The notes under the pieces: generated by a model
The model's database searches: none
Told to the model about the DNA's origin: nothing
The model's input: the letters and a program-made list of their open reading frames with translations, nothing else
Source of the DNA: Fenollaria sporofastidiosus
Lineage (GTDB): Bacteria > Bacillota > Clostridia > Tissierellales > Peptoniphilaceae
Reading direction: 5' to 3'
NCBI RefSeq assembly: GCF_943169635.2
Contig: NZ_OW968186.1
Coordinates: 186,001-250,000, forward strand
Length of the DNA stretch: 64,000 nucleotides
Part shown: in pieces, positions 42,000 through 51,034 of the stretch
Position numbering within the stretch: the stretch's first letter is position 1
Layout of the letters: each line of letters begins with the position of its first letter
Program-made: the position numbers and the translations under genes

Positions 42000-42016
42000 G
42001 CATATAAAAAATTCCC

Positions 42017-42043
42017 ACAAAAAAAGAGCGATCGCTCGCTCTT
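42017..42043 (-). terminator. Terminator after the rhodanese lipoprotein gene
   Basis: 8-bp stem AAGAGCGA/TCGCTCTT with TCGC loop and a T run on the minus strand. Confidence 0.85.
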
Positions 42044-42064
42044 CTTCATTCAATAGATTAAATA

Positions 42065-42532
42065 CTATTCAGTTACTAAATCGTATTGGAAATCTTTAAC
42101 GCCTGCTGCGTTAACTACGTCAGTGTAGCCTGCTGCTAAAAGAGCGTCTTGAGCTTGTCCGGATTTTTTACCAGAGTTGCAATATAAAACGATCTTTTTG
42201 TCTTTTTCAGCATCTAGAACTGATGGATCATTCTTAATATCATCTAAAGGAATGTTCTTTGCATCTTTGATGTGACCTGCAGCATATTCGTCAGCGCTTC
42301 TAACGTCGACGATAACGTATTTGCCTTCTTGTTCAGCATCAGCTTGTAATGCTACTACTTCGTCACCAGTCATAGTTGCTTTTTCTCCTGTTTGAACGCT
42401 ATCAGCTTGTTCTGCTGGTACGCTTTCTGTTCCTTCTGCAGCTGGTTCAGCTGGTTTTTCTTCTGCTTTCTTGCATGCTACTAGTGAAAATGCTAATACA
42501 AGCACTAAAGCTAATGATAATAATTTTTTCAT
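42065..42532 (-). CDS. Rhodanese-like lipoprotein
   Basis: 155 residues. Signal peptide with lipobox LVAC (Cys20), a low-complexity Glu/Ala/Pro linker (21-50), then one rhodanese domain with active-site Cys118 in VLYCNSGKKSG. Attached to the outer face of the membrane, it may handle sulfane sulfur or thiols there. Monocistronic with AGGAGGT ribosome binding site. It occupies the spot after ispF where other Firmicutes carry cysS. Confidence 0.9.
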   Translation of the reverse strand: MKKLLSLALVLVLAFSLVACKKAEEKPAEPAAEGTESVPAEQADSVQTGEKATMTGDEVVALQADAEQEGKYVIVDVRSADEYAAGHIKDAKNIPLDDIKNDPSVLDAEKDKKIVLYCNSGKKSGQAQDALLAAGYTDVVNAAGVKDFQYDLVTE

Positions 42533-42630
42533 GTGTATTTACCTCCTTAAATTTTTACCATAGCTATTATACCACTTTTAAGCATAAATGTACAATAAAT
42601 TTATTTTATATTAGTATTCACTAAATTTTA

Positions 42631-43107
42631 CTACTTTAGTAGTAATGCACTCGCCATACAGCTAACGCCCTCTTCCCTTCCTTCGTAGCCAAGCTTCTCT
42701 GTTGTAGTGGCCTTCACGCTCACTCTGTCCACACTTAGCTCAAGATCTTTCGCAATATTTGCCCTCATCTCATCGATGTGTGGTCTTAGCTTAGGCCTTT
42801 GCATCATTATAGTCGCGTCTATGTTTGATATACAGTATCCTTCTTTCTTGACCATCTCGTATACCCTTCTAAGAAGCACTCTCGAGTCGATGTCAAGGTA
42901 GTCGTCGCTCGTATCTGGGAAGTGGTAGCCTATGTCTTCCTTCGCCATGGCACCCAAGATTGCATCCATGATGGCGTGTATCAGTACGTCAGCATCGCTG
43001 TGGCCTAGTAGACCCTTCTCATGCTCTATCTTAACTCCGCCTAGTATAAGGTCTCTGCCTTCAACTAGTTTATGAACATCATAACCGTTACCAATTCTTA
43101 TATCCAT
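42631..43107 (-). CDS. ispF: 2-C-methyl-D-erythritol 2,4-cyclodiphosphate synthase
   Basis: 158 residues, full length. MEP-pathway cyclase. Metal site GNGYDVHKL (Asp-x-His), GHSDADVLIHAIMDAILGA and ATTTEKLGYEGREEG are textbook. Its ATG overlaps the ispD stop (TAATG). Confidence 0.96.
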   Translation of the reverse strand: MDIRIGNGYDVHKLVEGRDLILGGVKIEHEKGLLGHSDADVLIHAIMDAILGAMAKEDIGYHFPDTSDDYLDIDSRVLLRRVYEMVKKEGYCISNIDATIMMQRPKLRPHIDEMRANIAKDLELSVDRVSVKATTTEKLGYEGREEGVSCMASALLLK

Positions 43108-43835
43108 TAGAATACTCCTGTGCTTTTAAGCTTTTGCTCCCAATTCGTATTGAAGATCTCCGCTATGACTAAGTCTTCTGGTGTAGTTATCTTGATGTTA
43201 TCGTAGTGGCCTTCAAGCATCTTTACTTCAACTCCAGCAAACTCAACAAGTGCCGAATCATCTGTCGCAAGTATCTTCTCCTTTATGGCGTGCTCGTAGC
43301 CCTTAAGCAAGATCTCTTTCTTGAAGCATTGCGGACTTTGTGCCTGCCACAAAAGCGACCTCTTAGGTGTGTGGTGAACTGTGTCATCCTCGTTAACTGA
43401 TTTGATCGTGTCCTTAACCTTAACTCCAACAACGCAGGCGTCGCAGTTTAGCACTGTCTCTACAGCCTTGTTTATGGTATCTGTTCTTATAAAAGGTCTC
43501 GCTCCATCATGTGTTAGGACAATGTCAGCATTTATGTTAATAGCTTTGATACCGTTGTATACTGAATCCTGTCTTTCTTTTCCACCTTTAACTATGTTCA
43601 CGACTTTTGTAAATTTATATCTGTTCACAATTTCTTTTCTTGTGTAATCTATCTCGTCTTCTTTGCAGACAATAATTATCTCGTCAATGTACTTTGATCT
43701 TTCAAATTTCTCTACAGTATGAGCAAGTATAGGCTTGTCGTTTATACGCAAGAAGGCCTTGTTGACCTTGGATCCCATCCTGTTACTCATGCCTGCAGCA
43801 GCTATAATGACCGAGACAAATTTATTCTCTATCAT
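43107..43835 (-). CDS. ispD: 2-C-methyl-D-erythritol 4-phosphate cytidylyltransferase
   Basis: 242 residues from the ATG at 43835 (GGAGG 6 nt upstream), preferred over an ATG that lies inside the preceding gene. IIAAAGMSNRMGSKVNKAFL (CTP-binding glycine-rich loop), GGKERQDSVYNGI, THDGARPFI and TDDSALVEF are present. Uses CTP and MEP. Coupled to ispF. Confidence 0.95.
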   Translation of the reverse strand: MIENKFVSVIIAAAGMSNRMGSKVNKAFLRINDKPILAHTVEKFERSKYIDEIIIVCKEDEIDYTRKEIVNRYKFTKVVNIVKGGKERQDSVYNGIKAININADIVLTHDGARPFIRTDTINKAVETVLNCDACVVGVKVKDTIKSVNEDDTVHHTPKRSLLWQAQSPQCFKKEILLKGYEHAIKEKILATDDSALVEFAGVEVKMLEGHYDNIKITTPEDLVIAEIFNTNWEQKLKSTGVF

Positions 43836-43848
43836 AAATATCCTCCAA

Positions 43849-44913
43849 CTACTCTTTAATTTTGGCAAACATCATCTTGCCTGCAGCTGTTTGAAGCACT
43901 GTTGTGATCTCGACTTTAAGCTTTTCGCCTATCCTCTTCTTTGCTTCTTCAACAACTATCATAGTGCCGTCAGAAAGGTAGGCAAGGCCTTGGTTCTTCT
44001 CCTTACCTGCTCTAACTATCTCAACTTCAAGCTCCTCACTTGGAAGTATAACCGGCTTAACCGCGTTAGCAAGCTCGTTTATATTTAAAACTTCTATGCC
44101 TCTAACTTGTGCAACCTTGTTTAGGTTGTAGTCGTTAGTAAGAACTTTTGCACCCATCATGGCTGCAAGTTCAAGTATCTTGTCGTCTATCTCTTCAACT
44201 GTGTCTATCTTCTCATTTGAAACTTCTATATCAACTCTCGCTTCATTTTGCATTTGCTTAAGTATATCAAGTCCGCGTCTACCTCTTTTTCTTCTTTGGT
44301 CGTCTGCGGAGTCTGCTATGTGCTGAAGCTCTTGCAATACAAACTTAGGTATTACTAGCGTGCCTTCGATAAAGCCCGAGCTAGCAATATCTTTGATTCT
44401 GCCGTCTATAATTACAGACGTGTCAAGTATCTTGTAGCTAGTTTGTTCTTTCTTCTTAGGCTTTTTAGGCGTATTCTTTGGTATAAACTTCTCGCCTAAG
44501 CTTGATATGTCCTTTCTTCTAGTCGCAACTACAATCCCTATATATGGGAAGAGTATATAGAATATAACAGACAAAACTGGTCCAAGTACTGGTATACCTA
44601 TGTTGATAGCAAGCTGCGATAGCAAGAATGCTATAACAAGTCCAAATATCAAACCTAGTAAGCCTAAAATAAGGTCCAAACTAGTGTACCTTCTTAGCTC
44701 AATCTCAACCCTGTCACCAACATTTATTAGTTTGTCAAATACAGTATCTGATAATAAATAAAAAATAATTGCAAATAAAACAGATAAAAATACCGATACA
44801 TAGATACTGTAATTATGAAATGTTGGTACAAGGCTGATGGCTAATAAACTAACGCCATAACCTGCTGCTGCTCCTATAAGGAACATGACAGCCTTCATAA
44901 TTTTCTTAAACAT
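43849..44913 (-). CDS. PIN/TRAM-domain membrane protein (YacL-like)
   Basis: 354 residues. Four N-terminal membrane spans (about 1-130), a PIN nuclease-like domain starting at YKILDTSVIIDGRI with further acidic residues (EIDDKILELAAMM, VLTNDYNLNKVA), and a C-terminal TRAM RNA-binding domain. Conserved downstream of radA/disA and upstream of ispD in Firmicutes. Substrate unknown. Confidence 0.9.
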   Translation of the reverse strand: MFKKIMKAVMFLIGAAAGYGVSLLAISLVPTFHNYSIYVSVFLSVLFAIIFYLLSDTVFDKLINVGDRVEIELRRYTSLDLILGLLGLIFGLVIAFLLSQLAINIGIPVLGPVLSVIFYILFPYIGIVVATRRKDISSLGEKFIPKNTPKKPKKKEQTSYKILDTSVIIDGRIKDIASSGFIEGTLVIPKFVLQELQHIADSADDQRRKRGRRGLDILKQMQNEARVDIEVSNEKIDTVEEIDDKILELAAMMGAKVLTNDYNLNKVAQVRGIEVLNINELANAVKPVILPSEELEVEIVRAGKEKNQGLAYLSDGTMIVVEEAKKRIGEKLKVEITTVLQTAAGKMMFAKIKE

Positions 44914-44921
44914 TGTTCCTC

Positions 44922-45398
44922 CTACTCTACTGCCTCGTAGATAATTTTGTCGATTTCCTCGTATGATTTGCCGGAAGAGAGTATCATCTCACTCATCAAA
45001 ATGTTTTTTGTGTCGTGAAGTATCTTCTTCTCGCCTGTAGAGAGGTTCCTTTGCTCATCAAGGCTCTTTAGGTTACGATAAACTTTTGCAACTTCGAAGA
45101 TGTCTCCTTCTTTCAAAATCGCAGTATTGTCCCTAACCCTCTTGTTCCAGTTCGAGCTCATCTCTGTCGGCTCTTGCTTTAATACTTCAAGCACATCTTT
45201 TAACTTATCTTTGTCAATGATAGATCTTATCCCTCTTTTTTCAGCATTCTTGACAGGTATCATCACCTTCATAGATCCTATAGGTATCTTAACAATAAAA
45301 TACTTTTCTTTCTTTCCTAAAATGTCTTTCTCTTCTATGTCTACAATAATGCCTGCTCCATGCATTGGATAACAAACCATATCTCCTACTTCATACAT
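44922..45398 (-). CDS. CarD-family transcription regulator
   Basis: 158 residues. N-terminal RNA-polymerase-interacting domain (GDMVCYPMHGAGIIVDIEE...FIVKIPIG) and helical C-terminal DNA-binding region (SSNWNKRVRDNTAILKEGD). CarD binds RNAP beta and stabilises open complexes. First gene of carD-PIN/TRAM-ispD-ispF with its own promoter. Confidence 0.92.
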   Translation of the reverse strand: MYEVGDMVCYPMHGAGIIVDIEEKDILGKKEKYFIVKIPIGSMKVMIPVKNAEKRGIRSIIDKDKLKDVLEVLKQEPTEMSSNWNKRVRDNTAILKEGDIFEVAKVYRNLKSLDEQRNLSTGEKKILHDTKNILMSEMILSSGKSYEEIDKIIYEAVE

Positions 45399-45420
45399 AC
45401 TTCTCGCCTCCCATATCTAT

Positions 45421-45475
45421 CGATGATAATATCACTCTCATCGTATATTATATCACAAGGGAGGCAAAAAGTAAA
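45421..45475 (-). promoter_or_regulatory. carD promoter with inverted repeat
   Basis: Minus-strand -35 TTTACT (45470-45475), 17-bp spacer, -10 TATAAT (45447-45452); the inverted repeat CGATGA...TCATCG (45421-45443) covers the expected start site. Confidence 0.6.
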
Positions 45476-45529
45476 GTTTTATAATATCATATTAAATTAT
45501 ATTTGTCAAGCCTTTTATAGATATTTTTC

Positions 45530-45604
45530 TTAAATTGCCAAAGGCAATTGCAAGGTTCTGGGGTACCCATCCAACACGAAGTGTTGAGATAGGGTCGGGT
45601 TCTT
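45530..45604 (-). repeat. Modular hairpin repeat, solitary copy abutting radA
   Basis: Reads on the minus strand AAGAACC, hairpin (CCC..CAACAC-TTC-GTGTTG..GGG), AGAACCTTG, hairpin AATTGCC-TTT-GGCAATT, TTAA. It begins at the last base of the radA stop codon. Same plan as the array at 51.6-52.5 kb, with compensatory changes in the first stem (CAACAC/GTGTTG here, CAACGC/GCGTTG there). Confidence 0.8.
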
Positions 45605-46965
45605 CAAATTCTTAGTGCATCTATTAAAGAAGAGCACTTGATAAGCTCTAGCTTGTCAAACTTTGCAGATAGCTTTGCCTCGCTGCTAATGACAGCCTTC
45701 TTGTAACCCATCCTCTCTGCTTCCTTAAGTCTTCTCTCAAGCTGCGGCACCTTCTTTAGCTCACCTGTCAAGGATATGTCAGCTATATATACTGTCTCTG
45801 AGCTTAAAACTTTGTTCACAAGCTGTGAGTATATCGCTGCAATCAGTGCAAGGTTCGATGCATCCTCTCTTAGCTTAAGTCCACCCATGGACTTGATAAC
45901 GACGTTCTTGTCAAACATATCGACATTAAGTCTCTTCTCCATGATCGAAAGCAGTGTATTTAATTTCTCTCTCGACATGTTCTCGCTTATACGCGATGGA
46001 TATGGTGTATATGACTTCGTAACTAGTGCCTCAACTTCAAGTATAACAGGTCTTGTGCCTTCCATGTTTACAGTGATGGCACTGCCTGGAAAATTGTTTT
46101 CCTTCCTTGAAGAAACAAAGTACTCACTCGGGTTATCTATAGATACAAGACCCTTCTCTTGCATGTTCATAAAGCCCATCTCGCCTGTTGCTCCGTAACG
46201 GTTCTTGCTTGCAACTATGGTTCTTAAACTATCGTTTTGATAAGTGTCCATAACTAGTACCGTATCAACAAGGTGCTCTAAGGTTCTCACGCCTCTTAGC
46301 TCATCATCTTTTGTCATCTGTCCAACTATAAAGACTATGCGCGGTCTTTGTATGTTCTTTGCAAGGTTTACTAGCTCATAGGCGCACTCAACTGTCTGAG
46401 TTGGTGATGCTGGTCTCGATGGCTTGTACTCATCAAGCTCCACTGTTTGTATCGAGTCAACAACTACCATGTCGGCGTCGACTCTAAGGACTTCTTCCTT
46501 GATATTGTCAAGCGATGTATCACTAATGATGTATAGCTCGTCCTCAATCTTGTCAAGTATCCTGTCCGCCCTTTGCTTAATCTGGCTCTCTGACTCTTCA
46601 CCCGATGCGTATAGTACTTTGAGTCCCTTCTTGCACGCGTCGTTTGCTATTTGCAAAAGTAGTGTACTCTTACCTGCGCCCGGCTTTGCTGTAACTATGG
46701 TAACCGAGTCCTTAACTATGCCCTCGCCCATAACTCTGTTAAACTCTTCAAAGCTAGTTTTTAGCCTGTCTGAGTTTGACGAAGTGACAGTCTTTAGCTG
46801 CATAGCCAATGCCCGTGCACCTTTTTCCTTCTTTACTTGCTTTTTTGTATCTTCCAAGACTTCCTTAAGGCTGCCCCAAGCACCGCACTCGGGGCACTTG
46901 CCTAAATAGCCGCTGGATTCGTAGCCGCATTCGCTACACTTGTACAAGCTCTTCTTCTTTGCCAT
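45604..46965 (-). CDS. radA: DNA repair protein RadA
   Basis: 453 residues from the ATG at 46965, inside the clpC 3' end; the longer reading adds only eight residues. Zinc finger CSECGYESSGYLGKCPECG, RecA-like core with Walker A AKPGAGKST, the RadA-specific KNRYGATGE motif, and a Lon-like C-terminal domain. Acts in recombination branch migration. Last gene of the ctsR operon here; disA, which normally follows, is missing. Confidence 0.95.
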   Translation of the reverse strand: MAKKKSLYKCSECGYESSGYLGKCPECGAWGSLKEVLEDTKKQVKKEKGARALAMQLKTVTSSNSDRLKTSFEEFNRVMGEGIVKDSVTIVTAKPGAGKSTLLLQIANDACKKGLKVLYASGEESESQIKQRADRILDKIEDELYIISDTSLDNIKEEVLRVDADMVVVDSIQTVELDEYKPSRPASPTQTVECAYELVNLAKNIQRPRIVFIVGQMTKDDELRGVRTLEHLVDTVLVMDTYQNDSLRTIVASKNRYGATGEMGFMNMQEKGLVSIDNPSEYFVSSRKENNFPGSAITVNMEGTRPVILEVEALVTKSYTPYPSRISENMSREKLNTLLSIMEKRLNVDMFDKNVVIKSMGGLKLREDASNLALIAAIYSQLVNKVLSSETVYIADISLTGELKKVPQLERRLKEAERMGYKKAVISSEAKLSAKFDKLELIKCSSLIDALRI

Positions 46966-49408
46966 TTTTAAATTCCAATTCCTTACCATTGTAGTAGATA
47001 GTGATGCTCTTGTCCTTAGAAACGTTGTTTTTCAAAATTTCTTCAGACAATCTGTCCTCTATCATCTTCTTAAATGTTCTCTCTAAAGGTCTTGCACCAT
47101 ATTCAAGGTCAAAGCCCTTCTTTGCGATCTCGTCTTCAACTGACTTATCAATCTCAATATCTATGCCCATCTCGTGAAGCTTTGCCTTTAGGTCTTCCGC
47201 CATCAAGTGAACAATCCTCTCTATATCCTTTTCTTTTAACTGATTAAATACAACAATGTCGTCGACTCTGTTTAAAAACTCTGGTCTAAATGTCTTCTTT
47301 AGCTCTTCGTTTGCAATCTCAGAAATTTTCTTCTTCTCGCTCTTTTCTTCGCTCGATGCATCGCCGAAGCCGTAAGTGTTTTGCTTTTTGAATCTACTTG
47401 CGCCAACATTGCTTGTCATGATGATGACAGCGTTCTTGAAGTCAACAGTTCTGCCCTTGGAGTCAGTTAGTCTACCATCGTCTAGAAGCTGTAAAAGTGC
47501 GTTGAAAACATCTGGATGTGCCTTCTCTATCTCATCAAATAAAACTACTGAGAATGGCTTCTTTCTAATAGCTTCAGTTAGCTGTCCACCTTCTTCGTAT
47601 CCAACGTAGCCTGGTGGCGAACCTATAAGCTTAGATACGCTGTACTTCTCCATATACTCACTCATGTCTATACGTATCATAGCACTTTCGTCGTTAAATA
47701 AGCTCTCTGCAAGTGCCTTGGCAAGGTAAGTCTTACCTACACCAGTTGGTCCAACGAAGATAAAGCTGCCTATAGGCTTGTTCTTGTCCTTTAAACCAAC
47801 CCTCGCCCTCTTAATCGAGTGACTAAGTACGTCGATGGCCTCGTCTTGACCTATAACCTTAGATTTCAAACTCATATCAAGCTTAAGAAGCTTTTCCTTT
47901 TCCTCTTCGCTAAGCTTTTCAACAGGTATGCCAGTCCACTTCGATACAACTCTAGCTATGTCATCAAAGCCTATCTTCATGCTGTTGAGCTCGGACTTTT
48001 GCTTCCACTCAGTCCTATCTAGGTCCATCTTGTCCTTAAGCTCGCGCTCCTTGTCTCTGAGCTGAGCTGCTCTTTCGAAGTCTTGCGCCTGTATCGCCTG
48101 AATCTTTTCAGATGAAATCTCCTTAAGTTCGTCCTCTATCTCCTTAAGTGACAGTGGCCTTACATAGTTTTTCATCCTCACAAGCGATTGTGCCTCATCT
48201 ATTAGGTCTATGGCCTTGTCAGGTAAGAACCTATCTGATATAAATCTTTTTGATAATGTAACAGCTGCCTCTATGGCTTCGCGTGATATCAAGACTCTGT
48301 GATGCGCTTCGTACTTATCCTTAAGTCCTTCTATAATCTTAATTGCGTCTTCCTCGCTAGGCTCTTCAACTAAGATAGTTTGTAGTCTTCTCTCAAGAGC
48401 TGCGTCCTTCTCAACATATTTTCTGTACTCATCAACAGTAGTTGCACCAATAATTTGTATCTCGCCTCTTGTAAGGTATGGCTTTAAGATGTTTGATGCG
48501 TCAAGCGAGCCTTCAGATGAACCCGCGCCTACTATAGTATGAATTTCATCTATGAATAAGATTACATCGTTTCTTTGTCTAAGCTCCTCGAGCAAGTTCT
48601 TAATTCTGCTTTCAAACTCGCCCCTGTACTTTGAGCCAGCTATAAGGCTAGTTAAGTCAAGGGAGAATATCTTTTTATCCCTGATGATCTCAGGAACATT
48701 GCCTGAAACTATCCTTTGTGCTAAACCTTCGGCGATGGCTGTCTTGCCGACTCCAGGCTCACCTATAAGCACAGGATTATTCTTAGTCCTTCTCATAAGT
48801 ATTTGAATAAGCCTTTCAATCTCAGATGCTCTGCCGACAACAGGGTCTATCTTGTCCTTCTTCGCAAGCTCATTTAAGTCCAAAGTAAACCTTTGTAGAG
48901 CCTCTCCATCGTCCGCACCTTCGTCATCGTAGTCGTCACGCTCTTGGTAGCCGCCTTGGTTAAGCTCTCTTAAACTGTTTAGATATGCATTTAGAGCAGA
49001 AAGTATCCTCTCTTTATCTACGCCGAACCTCTCCAAGAGGATGGAAACCGGCGCTTCGTTCATCTTCACTATAGAATATAAGATGTGCTCAGTAGTTACA
49101 ACAGGCGCGCCAGCTTGGTTCGCCATCTTGATCGACTCCTCGATCACATATTTTAAACTTGCAGAGTAATAAATTTCCTCCGACTTTTTAACATCAAGCA
49201 CCGATAGTTTTTCAACCATCTCCCTAAGAGCTTCCATCTCAAGACCATTCTGGCTTAAAATTTCAGACGCCTTAGTAGTGTTTGCGCTTAAAATTCCGAT
49301 TAGAACGTGAGAAGGGTCAACTTCGCTTTTGAACATCCTTCTGGCTTCTTCCTCGGCTATTTGAAATGAGAATCTTGCATTTCTAGTAAATCTTCCAAAA
49401 ACTGCCAT
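46934..49408 (-). CDS. clpC: ClpC ATPase (Hsp100)
   Basis: 824 residues. N-terminal Clp repeat domain, AAA1 with GEPGVGKTAIAEG, a middle domain with UVR-like coil (AAQLRDKERELKDK), AAA2 with GPTGVGKTYLAKA and MRIDMSEYMEKYSVSKLIG. Unfolds substrates for ClpP. Stress-inducible through CtsR. Twenty bases downstream of mcsB and overlapping radA by 32 nt. Confidence 0.96.
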   Translation of the reverse strand: MAVFGRFTRNARFSFQIAEEEARRMFKSEVDPSHVLIGILSANTTKASEILSQNGLEMEALREMVEKLSVLDVKKSEEIYYSASLKYVIEESIKMANQAGAPVVTTEHILYSIVKMNEAPVSILLERFGVDKERILSALNAYLNSLRELNQGGYQERDDYDDEGADDGEALQRFTLDLNELAKKDKIDPVVGRASEIERLIQILMRRTKNNPVLIGEPGVGKTAIAEGLAQRIVSGNVPEIIRDKKIFSLDLTSLIAGSKYRGEFESRIKNLLEELRQRNDVILFIDEIHTIVGAGSSEGSLDASNILKPYLTRGEIQIIGATTVDEYRKYVEKDAALERRLQTILVEEPSEEDAIKIIEGLKDKYEAHHRVLISREAIEAAVTLSKRFISDRFLPDKAIDLIDEAQSLVRMKNYVRPLSLKEIEDELKEISSEKIQAIQAQDFERAAQLRDKERELKDKMDLDRTEWKQKSELNSMKIGFDDIARVVSKWTGIPVEKLSEEEKEKLLKLDMSLKSKVIGQDEAIDVLSHSIKRARVGLKDKNKPIGSFIFVGPTGVGKTYLAKALAESLFNDESAMIRIDMSEYMEKYSVSKLIGSPPGYVGYEEGGQLTEAIRKKPFSVVLFDEIEKAHPDVFNALLQLLDDGRLTDSKGRTVDFKNAVIIMTSNVGASRFKKQNTYGFGDASSEEKSEKKKISEIANEELKKTFRPEFLNRVDDIVVFNQLKEKDIERIVHLMAEDLKAKLHEMGIDIEIDKSVEDEIAKKGFDLEYGARPLERTFKKMIEDRLSEEILKNNVSKDKSITIYYNGKELEFKNGKEEELVQV

Positions 49409-49427
49409 ATTTATCTCCTTTCTTTAT

Positions 49428-50495
49428 CTATAAATCATTACTTTCTTCATTATTTTCTTCTTCGTTAATATCCTCGTTAATGTCTTTGTCTACGAATTTC
49501 ACCTTGCCCAGCTTCTCCTTAAGAATGCTCGCTCTCTTTTGGTCAATTTCCGACTTGTCGCTAAGAGAGTATGTGTACTCAATCGCTTCAGGGCTTATCA
49601 TTAGGTAGATATTAGAGCCAAGAGATATATCAGCTGGCTCAAGTAGTCCCATGCTCCTTGCAAACATTAGGTTCGATAAGTAAATAAGAGCTTCCTCGTA
49701 AGTAATAAGGCTCGCAACCTTAATCATCTCCAAGGCCTTCATTATCCTGTCCTTCATCAAGATGAAGTTTTGATGAAGGTATCTACGCCTGTTTTCATTC
49801 TCATAAACAATGATATTTTGGTCAGTTAGCATGGAAAGCTTCTTAAAGGACTCAATGCTCGTAAACTTGTTGATGTTTGCGTCCAAGATGTAGATATCCT
49901 CTACCTTAATGCCTCCTAAAGACTTAAGAGGTGTAAGCCTAATCTTCGAAAAATCGCCAGTTTTTATCTCGTCCTTTTTGAACTCATCCCTTCTGTATAG
50001 GTGGATAATCTTGGCAATGCTGATGCCGTTACCTATATTGACAGGGTCACTTGTAAGGTAGCCGTAGTTTTCGTCGAATTGGAAGTCTATAGTCTTATCA
50101 AGTTCGCGTTCAATCTCTATGGCTATGTCGATGAGCTCGTCAGCACTTTCACTTCCAAGCACTCTAATCTCTATGTGATCGTTATTATTTATCACTATGG
50201 CGATGGACTTGTCCTCGTCAAGCAAAAGCTTAGTCCTCGTGATGTTCTCTCTTACCGACTCATCCATAAAACCCTTGGCTAAAAAGTATTCGAACTTATC
50301 CTTATCCATATTCGAAACTTCGTAGAGCATAAAGCTGTAGCTCGTGTTCTTTAAAGCTTCCAAAACCATGTTTAAAATCTCGTTAAGCTTAGACCACATC
50401 AGCATGTCAGGGTACTTGTAACCCTCGACGTTCCTCTTTAGAGAAACTATGGTCTCAAGTATATATTTATTGTAAATGTTCACTTCTCTGTCCAT
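49428..50495 (-). CDS. Divergent McsB-like protein, probable inactive arginine kinase
   Basis: 355 residues from the ATG at 50495 (AGGTGG upstream), matching McsB length. Position between mcsA and clpC and segments such as INNNDHIEIRV, ENYGYLTSDPVNIGNG and MKDRIMKALEMI identify it as McsB. However the conserved Cys of the TSCPTN motif is Asp150, the N-terminal SSRIRLARN motif is reduced to ETIVSLKRN, and the central glycine/arginine loop is not recognisable. Active-site loss suggests a pseudokinase that may keep only an adaptor role for ClpC (inference). The acidic tail is extra. Confidence 0.8.
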   Translation of the reverse strand: MDREVNIYNKYILETIVSLKRNVEGYKYPDMLMWSKLNEILNMVLEALKNTSYSFMLYEVSNMDKDKFEYFLAKGFMDESVRENITRTKLLLDEDKSIAIVINNNDHIEIRVLGSESADELIDIAIEIERELDKTIDFQFDENYGYLTSDPVNIGNGISIAKIIHLYRRDEFKKDEIKTGDFSKIRLTPLKSLGGIKVEDIYILDANINKFTSIESFKKLSMLTDQNIIVYENENRRRYLHQNFILMKDRIMKALEMIKVASLITYEEALIYLSNLMFARSMGLLEPADISLGSNIYLMISPEAIEYTYSLSDKSEIDQKRASILKEKLGKVKFVDKDINEDINEEENNEESNDL

Positions 50496-51030
50496 CTTCC
50501 ACCTTCTCCTTCGTGGACTTTGCCTTGATTTCATCCCTAAGCTCAGCCGCTCTTTCATAATTTTCATCTCCAATGGCAGCCTCTAGCTCCTTTTTAAGCT
50601 CCAAAATCTCAGAGTGCATAGGATTAGCATCCATATACCTCTTTGGCACCAGACCCTCGTAAGTGTTCTCGCCCCTTAGAGAGTTTAGTATTGGCCTAAT
50701 TTCGTAGGCAAAAGTCTTGTAGCACTCCTCACAACCAAGCTTTCTGGACTTGTTAAAGTCAGTAAACTTCATATGGCAGTTTGGACACTCCTTCTCCTCT
50801 ATCTCCCCAGCTTCAAAAGAGCCGAAGAGCTGTTGCAAGCCCTCGAAAAGATTCCTTATATCACTTTCATTTATATTCAAATTCATATATTCACCATTGG
50901 CCCCTTGATTCATTTCGTTAAAATCCCTAAGTGCACACTCAGTGCATAGGTGCTTTTCAATAACTTCTCCGTCAAGAATTAGCTTTAGATTGATCATCGC
51001 TTCATTCTTGTGGCATTCATCGCATAACAT
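50467..51030 (-). CDS. mcsA: McsA, activator of McsB, zinc-finger protein
   Basis: 187 residues. CDECHKNEA and HLCTEC, then CPNCHMKF and CEECYKTF give two treble-clef zinc sites; a C-terminal UVR motif (LKKELEAAIGDENYERAAEL) follows. In Bacillus McsA stimulates McsB kinase. Overlaps mcsB by 29 nt. It is of normal length and intact, unlike its partner's active site. Confidence 0.92.
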   Translation of the reverse strand: MLCDECHKNEAMINLKLILDGEVIEKHLCTECALRDFNEMNQGANGEYMNLNINESDIRNLFEGLQQLFGSFEAGEIEEKECPNCHMKFTDFNKSRKLGCEECYKTFAYEIRPILNSLRGENTYEGLVPKRYMDANPMHSEILELKKELEAAIGDENYERAAELRDEIKAKSTKEKVEDGQRSEHLQ

Positions 51031-51034
51031 TTTA

